From the NCBI RefSeq assembly GCF_000182925.2, contig NC_026503.1:4588001-4652000 (forward strand): a stretch of 64,000 nt of DNA. Reading direction: 5' to 3'. The position numbers and the translations under genes were made by a program. The stretch comes from Neurospora crassa OR74A. Lineage: Eukaryota > Ascomycota > Sordariomycetes > Sordariales > Sordariaceae. The notes under the pieces were generated by a model that was not told the origin of the DNA, did no database searches, and saw only the letters and a program-made list of their open reading frames with translations. Position 1 is the first letter of the stretch. Every line of letters starts with the position of its first letter. This document shows positions 23,283-34,174 of this stretch, one piece after another.

Positions 23283-25332
23283 ATGGAGAGGATGGAGCGC
23301 AGGCACGACATGTCGTCGATGGGAGGTATGTCGATGGGAGGTCCGAATTCCTTTCAGGGAACAAACATGGGGTTAGCCCACGATTTCTGGTACATCATCG
23401 CTGCCGTACTGGGGTTCCTGGCCCTGTGTCGTCTCGTCAACCTCTACAAGAGCCGAACGAGGTTTGTTTTACTCATTCCTCCTCACCCCTTTCTGACACT
23501 CACCATGTTCAACCCCGCAAAGGCTACAAAAACGCTTCGCCAACTCGGTTCAGTACCCAACGAAACCTGCAAACAAGTTCCTCGAAATCTGGGCCACCCT
23601 AACCGCCCTCATCCGCGAATCCAGCTACCCTCAACTTTACGTCCCCTCGTCATGGTTCTCCTGGATGACGCCCCCTCCCCTCGGGCGGGTAATCACCCTC
23701 CTCGCTTACTGGGCCATCATTGTCAGCATGATGACTGCCAACGCCATCAAGAACGACGCCTTTTTCTGGGAGCGCATCGGGTTCCGCAACGCCTGGATCA
23801 CCGTTATGCAGATGCCGTTGCTGTATCTGCTGGCGTCCAAGTGCAGCATTATTGGGTTGATCATTGGGACCGGTCATGAGAGGCTGAACTGGCTGCATCG
23901 GTGGGTCGGCAGGACCATGTTCGTTACGGGCGCGGTGCATGGATGGCATTTCTTCACGGAGTGGCAGCGGGCCGGCATCTTGGAATTCCAGTTGCAGATG
24001 ATGGGCATGGTCAAGTATGGAATGGCGGCGTGGACGGTGTTGGGTTGGTCGTTGATCTCGGGGTTTGCGCCACTGCGGAGGTTGGGGTACGAGTTCTTCG
24101 TGTTGCAGCACTTGGCTAGTGCTGTGTTGTTTATCTGGCTGGTGTATGTTCATATTCCGGCCTACGCGAGGTGGAATGTTTGGTTCTCGATTGGGGCGCT
24201 TTGCTTTGACCGAGCGTGCAGGACGGTTTTGTTGGTGTGGCAGAACGTCAAGTTCAGGCCTAACAGGTCGAAGTGCAAGGGAGGTCAGAGAGTCGGCCAC
24301 TTTGCTCAGATCAGGGCGGTTGGTGACTCGATTACGGTCATCAACATCAAGGATGTCCACTTCAAGTGGAAGGCTGGACAACATCTTTACCTCTGGGCGC
24401 CCGCCATCGGACCCATGGAAGCACATCCATACACCATTGCTTGCGCCCACCAGCTCCCGGAAACATGCATCTGCAACAGCATCCAGCTCGTCGTCCGTAA
24501 GCACGGCGGCTTCTCCAAACGGCTCCATGAGCGCGCGATCAAGGACCACGCTGAAGAGAAAAAGGGTAACTACACCGTCTTCGTCTCCGGACCTTATGGC
24601 ATGCCGCCCCGTTTGGACATTTACGAAACAGTCGTTCTCATCTCCGCCTCCACCGGCGCTTCATTCACCTTACCCATCCTGGAAGACCTCCTAGCCAAAG
24701 CCAACACCAACTGCGTCAAGCGAATCGACTTTCTCCTCACCACCAAACAAGGAGAAGAACTCGACTTTTACGTCAAGCGCCTCCACGAATTTCTTGATGG
24801 CGCCAACGAAGTCGGCATTGAGCTCCTTGTGCATGTCGCTATCACCCAAAGTGGCACTCCATCTCTTCCGCCTCTCTCCACCCTCCCGACGACAAGGGAG
24901 CGCGAAGGGACAGTGGGGAAGTCTTTATCGAGGTCATCATCCTGGGATAGTGACCTAGACAAGACCCGAGCGAAAGACGACCCAGACTCAATCCAACCCT
25001 CGGGAGACCAGGAGAAGAGAGCAAACACCATCGGCGGCGGCGGCGGGCGAGACGTAGAAGATATAATCTTTAGCCTCACACCCCGGCGACCACTAAGTAA
25101 AGCTAGCGTTGATTCACACGTGCATTACTCAACCACGAGGCCGGACATTGCGGCCTTCATTAGAGCGCCGGTGGAGGCCACGGGGGGAGAGACGAAAGTG
25201 GTGGTTTGTGGAGGACCAAGCCTGGTTGCGAAGGTGAGGAATTGTGTGGCCAGTTTGGCGGATGAGAGGGCGGTGCATAAGGGAACGGGGGCACAGGGGA
25301 TTGGGCTTTTTGTGGAGGAGTATGCGTTTTGA
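23283..25332 (+). CDS. FRE-type ferric/cupric reductase transmembrane protein
   Basis: Exons 23283-23461 and 23523-25332 (61-nt intron, GTTTGT...GCAAAG) give 662 residues. After a Met/Gly-rich N-terminus comes a first membrane helix (FWYIIAAVLGFLALCRLV), then the ferric-reductase membrane domain with the four haem histidines in LNWLHRW, GAVHGWHFF, VLQHLAS and VYVHIP. An FAD-binding domain with HPYTIA (the HPFT-type motif) and an NAD(P)H domain with GPYG and SASTGASFTLPIL follow, ending in CGGPSLV and a terminal FVEEYAF. The family moves electrons from NADPH through FAD and two haems to extracellular Fe(III) or Cu(II). A Ser/Thr/Asp-rich, Gly-containing insert of roughly 90 residues within the NADP domain is common in filamentous fungi. 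The divergent X325 copper protein suggests a shared metal-uptake role (inference). Confidence 0.93.
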
Positions 25333-25859
25333 GTTGTTGGATGTTTGTATACAGAATTGTACGACGCAAACCTGCCCTATCTACTTGATAGAAATGATAC
25401 CATTGATAGAAGGAAAAAAGATGATACTTGACGGGCAATGACTGACCTGAGCATCTCAATGAAACCCGGGGGCCTGAAGCCGTCACTGCCCTCGCTGCCT
25501 CCCTGCCCCCGCAGCGGGATGGTAGCGTTGCCGGTGCTCCCCGTCCTACCCGCGTGGAGAGACCTAACTGCCCAGGCCAGACCCTATCCGCCTAGCTGCC
25601 CGGGTCTGCACGGTCCTCTTTCGATCCAAGCAGGCAGCTTTCTGCCTCCTCATTGGCTGTATCGTTTCTATCCTGCTAGGCTGAACCGTGCACGGCCTGC
25701 ACTGAGTCAAGTTGATTCGGCGATACGTGCAAAGAAATTTTGAGTCACTGAAAAGTCCAAGGTTACAGCCTTGTAGAACGACTCATACGCCGCCCGATTG
25801 GATCGGGATAGTACATGAGAACAAGAATTGTGTTTATTTAGAAGGATCAACCACTGCTC
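25333..25859. other. Intergenic region upstream of arginyl-tRNA synthetase
   Basis: About 530 bp comprising the 3-prime flank of the reductase gene and the promoter/leader of the synthetase gene. A G/C-rich stretch lies at 25.45-25.65 kb; no gene or structured RNA is evident. Confidence 0.5.
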
Positions 25860-28293
25860 ATGACGGCTTGTCAAGCACTCTTTTCGCGCGGTGTTTTGCG
25901 TGCTCCCCATTCTCTCAAGTCTCTTCGGTCCTCAGCAGCCCCCAATCCCCCTCTTCTCGGCCCTGGAAGGACGACCTTTGTTTACTCGGGCCGCCCCCAC
26001 TTGTTGTACCTCAGGAATTGCCCCTCCTCCACCAAAATCGCTTCCTCTCATTACCACACCACCACCACCGGCATCGCCAGCAGCCTTTCAACAACACCAG
26101 GTCCAGGTCGCGCAGCAGCACGCCGCACATACAGCACCACAATGACCGCCGTCGCCGCTCCCATTGACCAGTTGGTCAAGCAGGTCGATGGCCTCAACCT
26201 CGACGCCGTCAAGGCCAAGTTCCCCGACACCTACCCGGACTTGAACCTCATGGACCTCTACCGCGCCCACCTCGCCAACGTCCTGTCCGAGGTTACCGGC
26301 GTCGACACTGCCATCATCTACCCCAACCTCGGATGGACTTCGGGTCTCGACAAGGGCGACATTGCCCTGCCCGTCCCCTCGCTCAGGGTGAAGGGCAAGA
26401 AGCCAGACGAGCTCGCCCAGGAGTGGGCTGCCAAGGTACCTACCTCAGCCAGACATGCGATGCGATGCGGTGCGATAGTTGCGCTTTGCAGACGGTAGCT
26501 GACACTCTCTGCCTTTACTCCAGTTCCCCGACACCGATCCTCTCTTCACCAAGCCCACCGTTAGCCAGATCCACCTCAGCTTCTTCGTCAAGGCTTCGCC
26601 CCTCGTCAACGCCGTTATTCCCATGGTCCAGCACAAGGGCGCCGAGTACGGTTTCAACAAGGCCGACGGTCTCAAGGACCCCAAGGACCCCAGCAAGGGC
26701 CAGAAGCGCATCATTGTCGAGTTCTCCTCCCCCAACATTGCCAAGCCTTTCCACGCCGGCCATCTCCGTTCCACCATCATCGGTGGTTTCCTCTCCAACC
26801 TCTACGCCGGCGCTGGCTGGGATGTCATCCGCATCAACTACCTTGGCGACTGGGGCAAGCAGTACGGTCTCTTGGCCCTTGCTTACGAGAAGTATGGCGA
26901 CGAGGAGGCCCTCCAGAAGGACCCCATCAACCACCTCTTCCAGCTCTACGTCCGCATCAACACCGAGATGACCGCCGAGAAGGAGGAGCTCACCAAGCGC
27001 AAGGAGGCCGGCGAGGATGTCTCTGCTCTCGAGGCCAACAGCTTGGATGAGCAGGCTCGTCGCTACTTCAAGAAGATGACGGACCGCGACGCCGATGCCC
27101 TCGCCATGTGGAAGCGCTTCCGTGACCTCTCCATTGTTCGCTACAAGGACACGTATGCCCGCCTCAACATCCACTTCGACGAGTACTCGGGTGAATCTCA
27201 GGTCTCCGAGGAGGCCATGAACAAGGTCGGCAACCTCATGGAGGAGAAGAAGATCTGCAAGGAGGACAAGGGTGCCCAGCTCATCGACTTCTCCGAGCTC
27301 GTTCCCGGCAAGGAGGGCAAGCGTCTCGAGAAGCCTCTTGTCAGGAAGAGGGACGGCACTGCCCTCTACCTTACCCGTGATATCTCTGAGCTCCTCGGCC
27401 GCCACGAAAAGTACAACTTCGACAAGATGATCTATGTCGTTGCTTCTGCTCAGGACCTCCACTTGAGGCAGCTGTTCAAGATCATCGAGCTCCTCGGCTA
27501 CAAGGACATTGCCGACAAGTGCCAGCACATCAACTTCGGTCTCGTCCTTGGCATGTCCACCCGCAAGGGTACCGTCAAGTTCCTTGACGACATTCTCCGT
27601 GACGTCGCCGACAAGATGCACGAGGTCATGAAGAAGAACGAGAACAAGTACTCCCAGATCGAGGACCCCTTGGCCACCGCCGATGTTCTCGGTATCTCGT
27701 CCGTCATGGTCCAGGACATGTCTGGAAAGAGGTAAGATGGGTTCCCGGTTATCTTGTAGGGTTCCGAAATCAAGCTAACGAGATCCCTTGCAGAATCAAC
27801 AACTACACCTTCAACATGGAGACTATGACCTCGTTCGAGGGTGACACCGGCCCGTACCTGCAGTACGCCCACGCTCGCCTCAATTCCATCAGGCGCAAGG
27901 CTGGCGTGTCCGACGAGGAGCTCGCCACTGCTGACCTGTCTCTCCTTACCGAGACCAGCGCCATCAACCTGTGCCGCCACATGGCCGGCTGGCCTGATGT
28001 GGTCAAGAACACGCTCAAGACTCTCGAGCCCACCACTGTCCTTACTTACCTGTTCAAGTTGACGCACGCGCTCAGCAGCAGCTACGACCAGCTCCAGGTC
28101 GTCGGTAGCGAGCCTGAGTTGATGAAGGCCCGTCTGGCCCTGTACACTGCTGTGCAGACTGTCCTGGCTAACGGCATGCGCCTCATTGGATTGAGCCCTG
28201 TCGACCGGTATGTTTCTCCTGGTGCCCCTGACTGATGTGATGGTTGCATGGATTGGAAGACTAATAGGCTGACTTGGGCGATTTAGTATGTAA
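25860..28293 (+). CDS. Arginyl-tRNA synthetase, probably mitochondrial and cytosolic
   Basis: Four exons, 25860-26435, 26524-27731, 27794-28207 and 28287-28293, give 734 residues. The class I HIGH signature is SPNIAKPFHAGHLRS, and MSTRKGTV occupies the KMSKS-like position; the N-terminal Add-1-type region and the C-terminal DALR anticodon domain (FEGDTGPYLQYAHARLNSI onward) are in place. The last exon is only 7 nt (T ATG TAA) and yields the ending SPVDRM, matching the VERM end of yeast RRS1; reading through the last intron would instead end YVSPGAPD. The first ATG gives a 94-residue basic Ser/Thr-rich presequence ending RRTYSTT, typical of mitochondrial import. A second ATG at 26142 would produce the cytosolic enzyme, so both forms probably come from this gene. 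Confidence 0.96.
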
Positions 28294-31200
28294 AATGTAT
28301 GCGATCATCACTCATCTTCACAGCGAGTAGCCGAACGTTGATATTTCCAACTTATATACCCAATCTGAGAAGCAACGGTTTTGTTCAAAATCAACGAAGA
28401 AAAGAAGGACGACGAGTTGCCCGACCGACGAAATTATGTTCCCCAACCATCATCGCAATGCACGCACAAAATCAGTGTCTTGACAACTGTATGCACACAG
28501 TGTTCGGTGGAGCGGAAAATGCAGCCTAACTGACATCAGCTCACCTTGCATCGCCTCCGCGCTTGTAACGCAAAAGCAGATGCAGAAGCAAGCGGAAGCA
28601 GCCTTGCGGTTGGACCCTCGCAGCGTGACCAACATCATGCTTGATGACGATTTGAATGTCAAAGCAAAAGCAAGAAAGAAGAAAGGAAAAAAAAGGCGTT
28701 AGGGGGAGGGGGACCAAAATCTTGGGAGAACGGTCTGGATGAAATGAAAAAAAAAAGTTCAAGCAAGCTAGTCGATGTTTCCTGGTGTTGTGAAATGCTG
28801 AATCATGTTGATAATGCTGACATGGACGAGCAGGTCCGCCAAACGCCGACGGCAGACAACGGGACCGAGTAGAGTGAGCACCATCAGATACTGAATCCAT
28901 TGGACCGAAACAAATTCTCAGTTCCTATTGGGAGTTGGCTCCCGTCTGATCAACCCTAATCATGTCAACCACGGTTCCATGCTCAACGGATACAATCAAG
29001 CCAGTGTCAGCCACCGCTCAGGGACCGAAGGCCGGCAGGATTACGGAGGAAGATCGCGGACTACGGGGGCCGCATGCATGCTTCGGCAATGGCAGCCCTC
29101 TACGGGACGGCACGCACTCACCCCCGAGGGCCGCGGATGCCAGTCCATGCCGTCCAACTGCTGCTCCAAATGCGAGAACCAACATTGACAGCCGCTGGCA
29201 GTATCCATCTTTCACTTCGCTTCCCGTGGTGACCGATTCGGTGTCGAAGTCATCAAGTCCATCCTTGATACTAGGGCCCGTCCATTTGCTTTGGTTGATG
29301 CTGACGCGAAAAAAGATTGTAGTATTGACACTTGCAAAGAGCAGAAGGGCCTGGCAGCTCACACTTACAGTGCGTTTCCCTTCTTGCCGTTAGCCTCAAC
29401 ATTTGTTCGCTTGACAGCGCCAGGAAAGTGCACTTGATATTAGTCCTTTGATCTGGAGTTCTACGATACCATCTCGTGTGCCTGTCATTTCAGTTCTCGT
29501 TCAATTCGACATAGAGAACAGCCTAACACTACAGTCCTATCAAGACTAGTGACCTACAGGGAGGGCCAATGAGAAGTTCAACGTTGTGCTCCCGGCGGAG
29601 CGAAGACTAGGTTTTGTGTAACCCTCTCCAAAGCCTCCTACTTCCCGGTCTGAAAATCCAGACAACTTGATGTAACATGGACAAGCCTGGTCACAGGGGA
29701 CCGACACTTCCATGATTATTCAACCAGATCTTCGACTCCAGGCGGACATCCCGGCGGCGTCAGCGAAAACGACAGCTGCCATACACTACAAGTCATCAAT
29801 CGCGCCCCAATTGGTGACCGGACAACGTGTTGAAATTATCCATGAAGTCGATGAATATTGACTTGACAACGGCGGATATTCGAGAGAGCTGGCTTCGCAA
29901 CGATATGCATCTGATCCACCATTCCGAACGCATGACCTAAGGCAGTCACTAATTGACCTACATACCATCACATCATCGTCCCAAATATCAAAGTCTCCAA
30001 CCTCGAGCAAATTCGAGCTTACAGCAACATACGTCGGAGCCGCGCTGCTTCAGGAGGTCCCGGACATCGTCGAGCATCTCCGGCGGCTACCACCATCTCT
30101 GATCCCCCGACGGCAAGGCGGCCTTGGCCTCTTTTAATTCTTCGCTCAATTATGGGATTCACATCAGCATGTCTAGTGGCACCAACTGGGCTAGGGCTCA
30201 GTGAGGGTCAGGCCATTGGCCGAGGCGACTTTATACAACATGCAACTGCCCTGCCGCCCGCCATTGGAGGTCTAGTGGGCCAGCCAAAGATAATGTTAGC
30301 CTCTCAACGAGTCGCAGATGGATGACGACTTGCTCTCTCAAATGGCACCCTTCGAACATCACGCTACCTGGCCAGGCAGCTGGCCTGCATAGAATGACAC
30401 TCTCACTCACATCAACTACAACACCTACATACACACTTGAGCGGCTAGCCATGGCCCTCAGATTCTTGGTAACCTATCTTGACTAATGATGGGAGCAGGC
30501 CTGCAACAACTTGAAGGGGAATGATCGAGAGGGCCACTACACCTCTATCTCCTTACAGATTGCTGCCTTTTGTGACAAAACGATGATGTCGTTCTTCGAT
30601 AATAACGGGTTTTCTCCAACATCGATGGTAGCAAGTGAGCATTAGAGCTACATTGGCGATTCAGGTTGTTCCCAAGTGTTAGTCTCAATGAGAGGGTCAC
30701 AGCGGATTCCCTATCTGTTGCTGGCAGGGAAAGTCAGGTCAGCCTCATGAAGCTTAAGGTCATCCCAGAGGTGATGGCCAAGGTCCGGCAAAGCCATATC
30801 TATACCGGACCTTTCCAGATATAACCTCGTCACTCAGCGGAAGACGAATTGACGTAGAAGATGTGTGTTCCGAAAGTTTCGTTGTAAGATCTCACATAAC
30901 CAAGATCTTACTTTTCCCTCGCTCATCTCGAAGAGCTTACCTTCCAAAATCTTGACATACAAACCGGCCATTTAGCAGCCGCTGACTGCCTATTTCCCCC
31001 CTTCAGCGCAGACAGTCTTTTGCACGCCCTTTTGTTTTTCACTGCAGTCCTTGTATACAACCTCCGACGCATAGCCACCGTACCGAACAAGTGCGGCTGT
31101 GTTTGCGAAGTGTTGTGTCCGAGAGCCAGCCATCATACTCCCGGAAACTAAGTCTCAGTGCCTCTACCCAACAGAAGACGGATCCGAGCAAGACGGCAGA

Positions 31201-31400
31201 CCACGGATAGACTCTCGAGTTACACCGTTCTTGCATCTTGTCTTTCCGTTCTATTGCTCTCTTTCTGCCCAAAGCCGGGTATTTCGGGCGTCAGATCCCT
31301 GCTTCCTGGTTTCCCGTCCAATTTGGTTTGTGTCTTTTCCTACAGCCGCCGGCGGCGAACAGCTCCTCGGAGAGGAGAAACAGAGACACAGAAACACAAC
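28294..31400. other. Long intergenic region, no gene supported
   Basis: 3.1 kb between the synthetase and P450 genes. Frames of 60-140 codons exist on both strands, but none has a motif, a plausible start and intron logic together. A plus-strand stretch near 30000-30140 reads KFELTATYVGAALLQEV and then DIVEHLRRLPPSLIPRR, which looks protein-like and may be a decayed gene fragment. The last 150 bp form the P450 leader. Confidence 0.5.
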
Positions 31401-34174
31401 ATGCCGTGTGCTTTCGCAATAACCCTCCTGACCGTGTTGGTGGTCTTGTTGGTGGTACAGAGATGGTTGGAGAGGAAGAGGTTACGTGGTGGCAGCCGGC
31501 CGTTGCCAGGGCCTACTAGTGAGTTGATGACTTTTTTTTCCCTCTTAGTCATGGAAACATGTTTACGATGACGGGAGTTTTCAATAGTTTTTTGGTCATT
31601 TCCAAGATGTACGGAAGAAGGACTTGTGCTAACTGAAAAAAACCTCCATCTCAGATCTCCCCTTCATAGGTCGGGTCCACGATATACCAGAAAAGGGGTC
31701 GTGGCTGAAGTTTCATGAATGGAGCAAAGTCTACGGCCCCATCTACCAGACCAAGATGTTCGGCGTCACCCACGTCTGGATCTCCTCAGAAAAGATTGCT
31801 CACGACCTCCTGTCCCGACGAGCAAACATCTACTCTGATCGGCCACAGATTCCCAACTTGCCTGATAACCGGACAAGTGGTGACTACCTGGCTCTTCTTG
31901 GGCGAAATGGTAAGCCCTTTCTCCCACCTTACCTCACCCATCACGAGGTCACGTAAGTACTGACAAGTTAAACCAGACACCTGGAGACGCCAACGCAAAC
32001 TCTGCAACCACCTAATGCACACCTCCGCCCTCGCCTCCCTTCACGACTACCCCACGCTCGAGCGCAACCGCTTTCTGTACTTGCTCTCCCAATCCCCCGA
32101 GAACTACATCGAGTACATTGAGCAATTCACCTCGCGCACCATCGCCCGTTTATCATGGGGCAGCGCCCACCCGGCCCAAATCCTCCGGCACACCACCTTT
32201 GGGCTTCTCGAAACCATCTCCCCCTCTGGCGCCCTGCCCAACGTGATCTCCTTCCTCCGCCACCTTCCCCTCGCCCTCTCGCCTTGGCAGAAGAAGGAAA
32301 AGGCTCGCCATGACCTGGAAGATAAACAGTTCCGCTCCAACATTGGGTTCGTCAAACGGATGATGGACGTAGGCCGCGCCGAGCCTTCTTTTATTCGTAC
32401 CTACTTGGAAGAACAACAGGGATCGATCAATTCTACCTCTACCAACAAGAAATGCGACGAGCAAAAAGGCAAGGAAGCAGCAGCGGATGAGGCAATGCAT
32501 GTTGTTGGACTGATGGCGATTGCGGGTGCTTTGACGATCGGAAGCCCGATTCAGAGTTATATTTTGGCCATGTGCCATTATCCGGAGTGGCAGGCTAGGT
32601 TGCAGGAGGAGATTGATACGGAGTTGGGAGGAAGGTGTCCGATGTGGGAGGATCGGGAGAAGTTGCCGCTTTTGAGGGCGGTGGTGAAGGAGGTTATTAG
32701 GTGGAGGCCGCCGGTGCCTACTGGTATGTTCTCTTTTTCTTTTGGGTGTCATTGAGTTGATACTGGTGAAGAAGGAGGGAGGGAGGGAGGGAGGGAAGAT
32801 GCTGATCGTGATGATACCTACGTCTAGGAATTCCCCATGCGGTTGAAAAGGATGATGTCTATAATGGGTATTTCATCCCCGCCGGAGCTACGATCCATGC
32901 TCTTGAGTGGTGAGTCTTTTTTTTTTCAGTTCCAGTTCCTTTCCTTCCTCATCTTCCAGCTTCATCAACTCCTCTCCTTGCCCATACTAACACCCGGACC
33001 CTCTTATCACCTCCACAGGGCCATCACCCGCGACGAACAGACCTATCCCCAAGCCGAAACCTTCAACCCCTCCCGCTTCCTCGTCCCTTCCTATCCCACC
33101 TACCGCGAACCCCTCACCATCTACCCTAACCTCTCGGGCTTCTCCCAATTCGGGTTCGGCCGTCGCACCTGCCAAGGCGTGCCCATCGTCGAGCAAGATC
33201 TCTTTTTGACCATGGGCGGCATGGCCTGGGCTTTCACCATCAGCAAGAAACGCGATCCGGTGACGGGTGTCGAGATGCCGGTGCACTGGAACGATTACAC
33301 GCCGTTGCTGATTGCCAAGCCGTGTCGGTTCCCGTTTGATGCGGTCCCGAGAGACGAGGAGAAACGCAAGAAGATGAGGGAGATGTATGAGGAGGCGGTG
33401 GAGGGGGAGGAGATGGAGAGATGTGAGAGTAGAGAGGAGAGGGAGAGGACGGAGGGGTGGATGGTGGAAGGGGGGGTGAGGCAGAAGGAAGAGGAGATTC
33501 CGTGGCAGAGTGGTGTTGGGTTGCAGCGGCAGGTGGAGGGGGATGTTGGAGCTGGGGTTGGGGCTGGGGGTGGAGGTGCTTCGAGTGAGGATCGTCGAGG
33601 TCAAGATCATGCCCAAGGCCCTCAAGACACTTCTCAAGAGGAACCTGACGACGCCTCCGACTCACATAGCACCACCTCCAGCCGTCTGGACTCAACTGCC
33701 AGCGGCAGCGGCAGCGTCATCGGAACGCCCAGTGCAAGCTGGGGCTCCGAACCCTCCCTCAGTCTCAGGGGAAGTAGTGTCGAGAGCTCCGATTGCGATG
33801 AGCATGAACATGATGAGCTTCGAGTTGTTACTCGTACTACTCCCTACAAGGGAGAAGATGGCGATGACGATGGCAATGAGGGCATGAGAATGCGGAGTAT
33901 GGGAAGAATGAGAGGGAGGAGAGTACGCATCAAGACAATGTCGAATGCGAGTTCAACTATAGGTATGGAGGCGTTGATGACGCCGATGACGCCGACGACG
34001 CCGGAAAAGGAGGGGTTGCCTTTTAAGGAGATGGGGATCATGGGGATCATGGGGATGGGTACCATGAAGCTGGGGATTGCGACGAGGCGGGTAATGGAGG
34101 TGGAGGATATGGAGGATTTGGAGAGGGTGGCGGTGGATGATGAGATGGAGGTGCCGGGGGCTTGGAGGTGGTAA
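31401..34174 (+). CDS. Cytochrome P450 with long disordered C-terminal extension
   Basis: Five exons, 31401-31518, 31655-31909, 31977-32723, 32828-32909 and 33019-34174, give 785 residues. An N-terminal membrane anchor (FAITLLTVLVVLLVV) is followed by the proline hinge LPGP. The I-helix motif AGALT, the K-helix KEVIR (ExxR), an NPSRF PERF-like motif and the haem loop FGFGRRTCQG (ligand C452) are all intact. After the usual P450 end near residue 520, about 265 residues continue in the same exon without a stop; they are rich in Glu, Gly, Ser, Asp, Arg and Met and contain no recognised domain. Typical fungal P450s are about 500-550 residues, so this tail is unusual. The closest subfamily (CYP64/OrdA-like, from the haem-loop style) is a guess. 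It is an ER-bound monooxygenase whose substrate is unknown. The neighbours downstream are an FAD oxidase and an alpha-dioxygenase. Confidence 0.9.

Noticed and set aside
23650-24549. Minus-strand open frame of 299 codons
   Set aside because: Antisense shadow of the ferric reductase exon; composition and absence of motifs argue against coding.
26515-27621. Minus-strand open frame of 368 codons
   Set aside because: It is the exact antisense of the arginyl-tRNA synthetase exon and arises from that gene's strong third-position GC bias; it has no motif.
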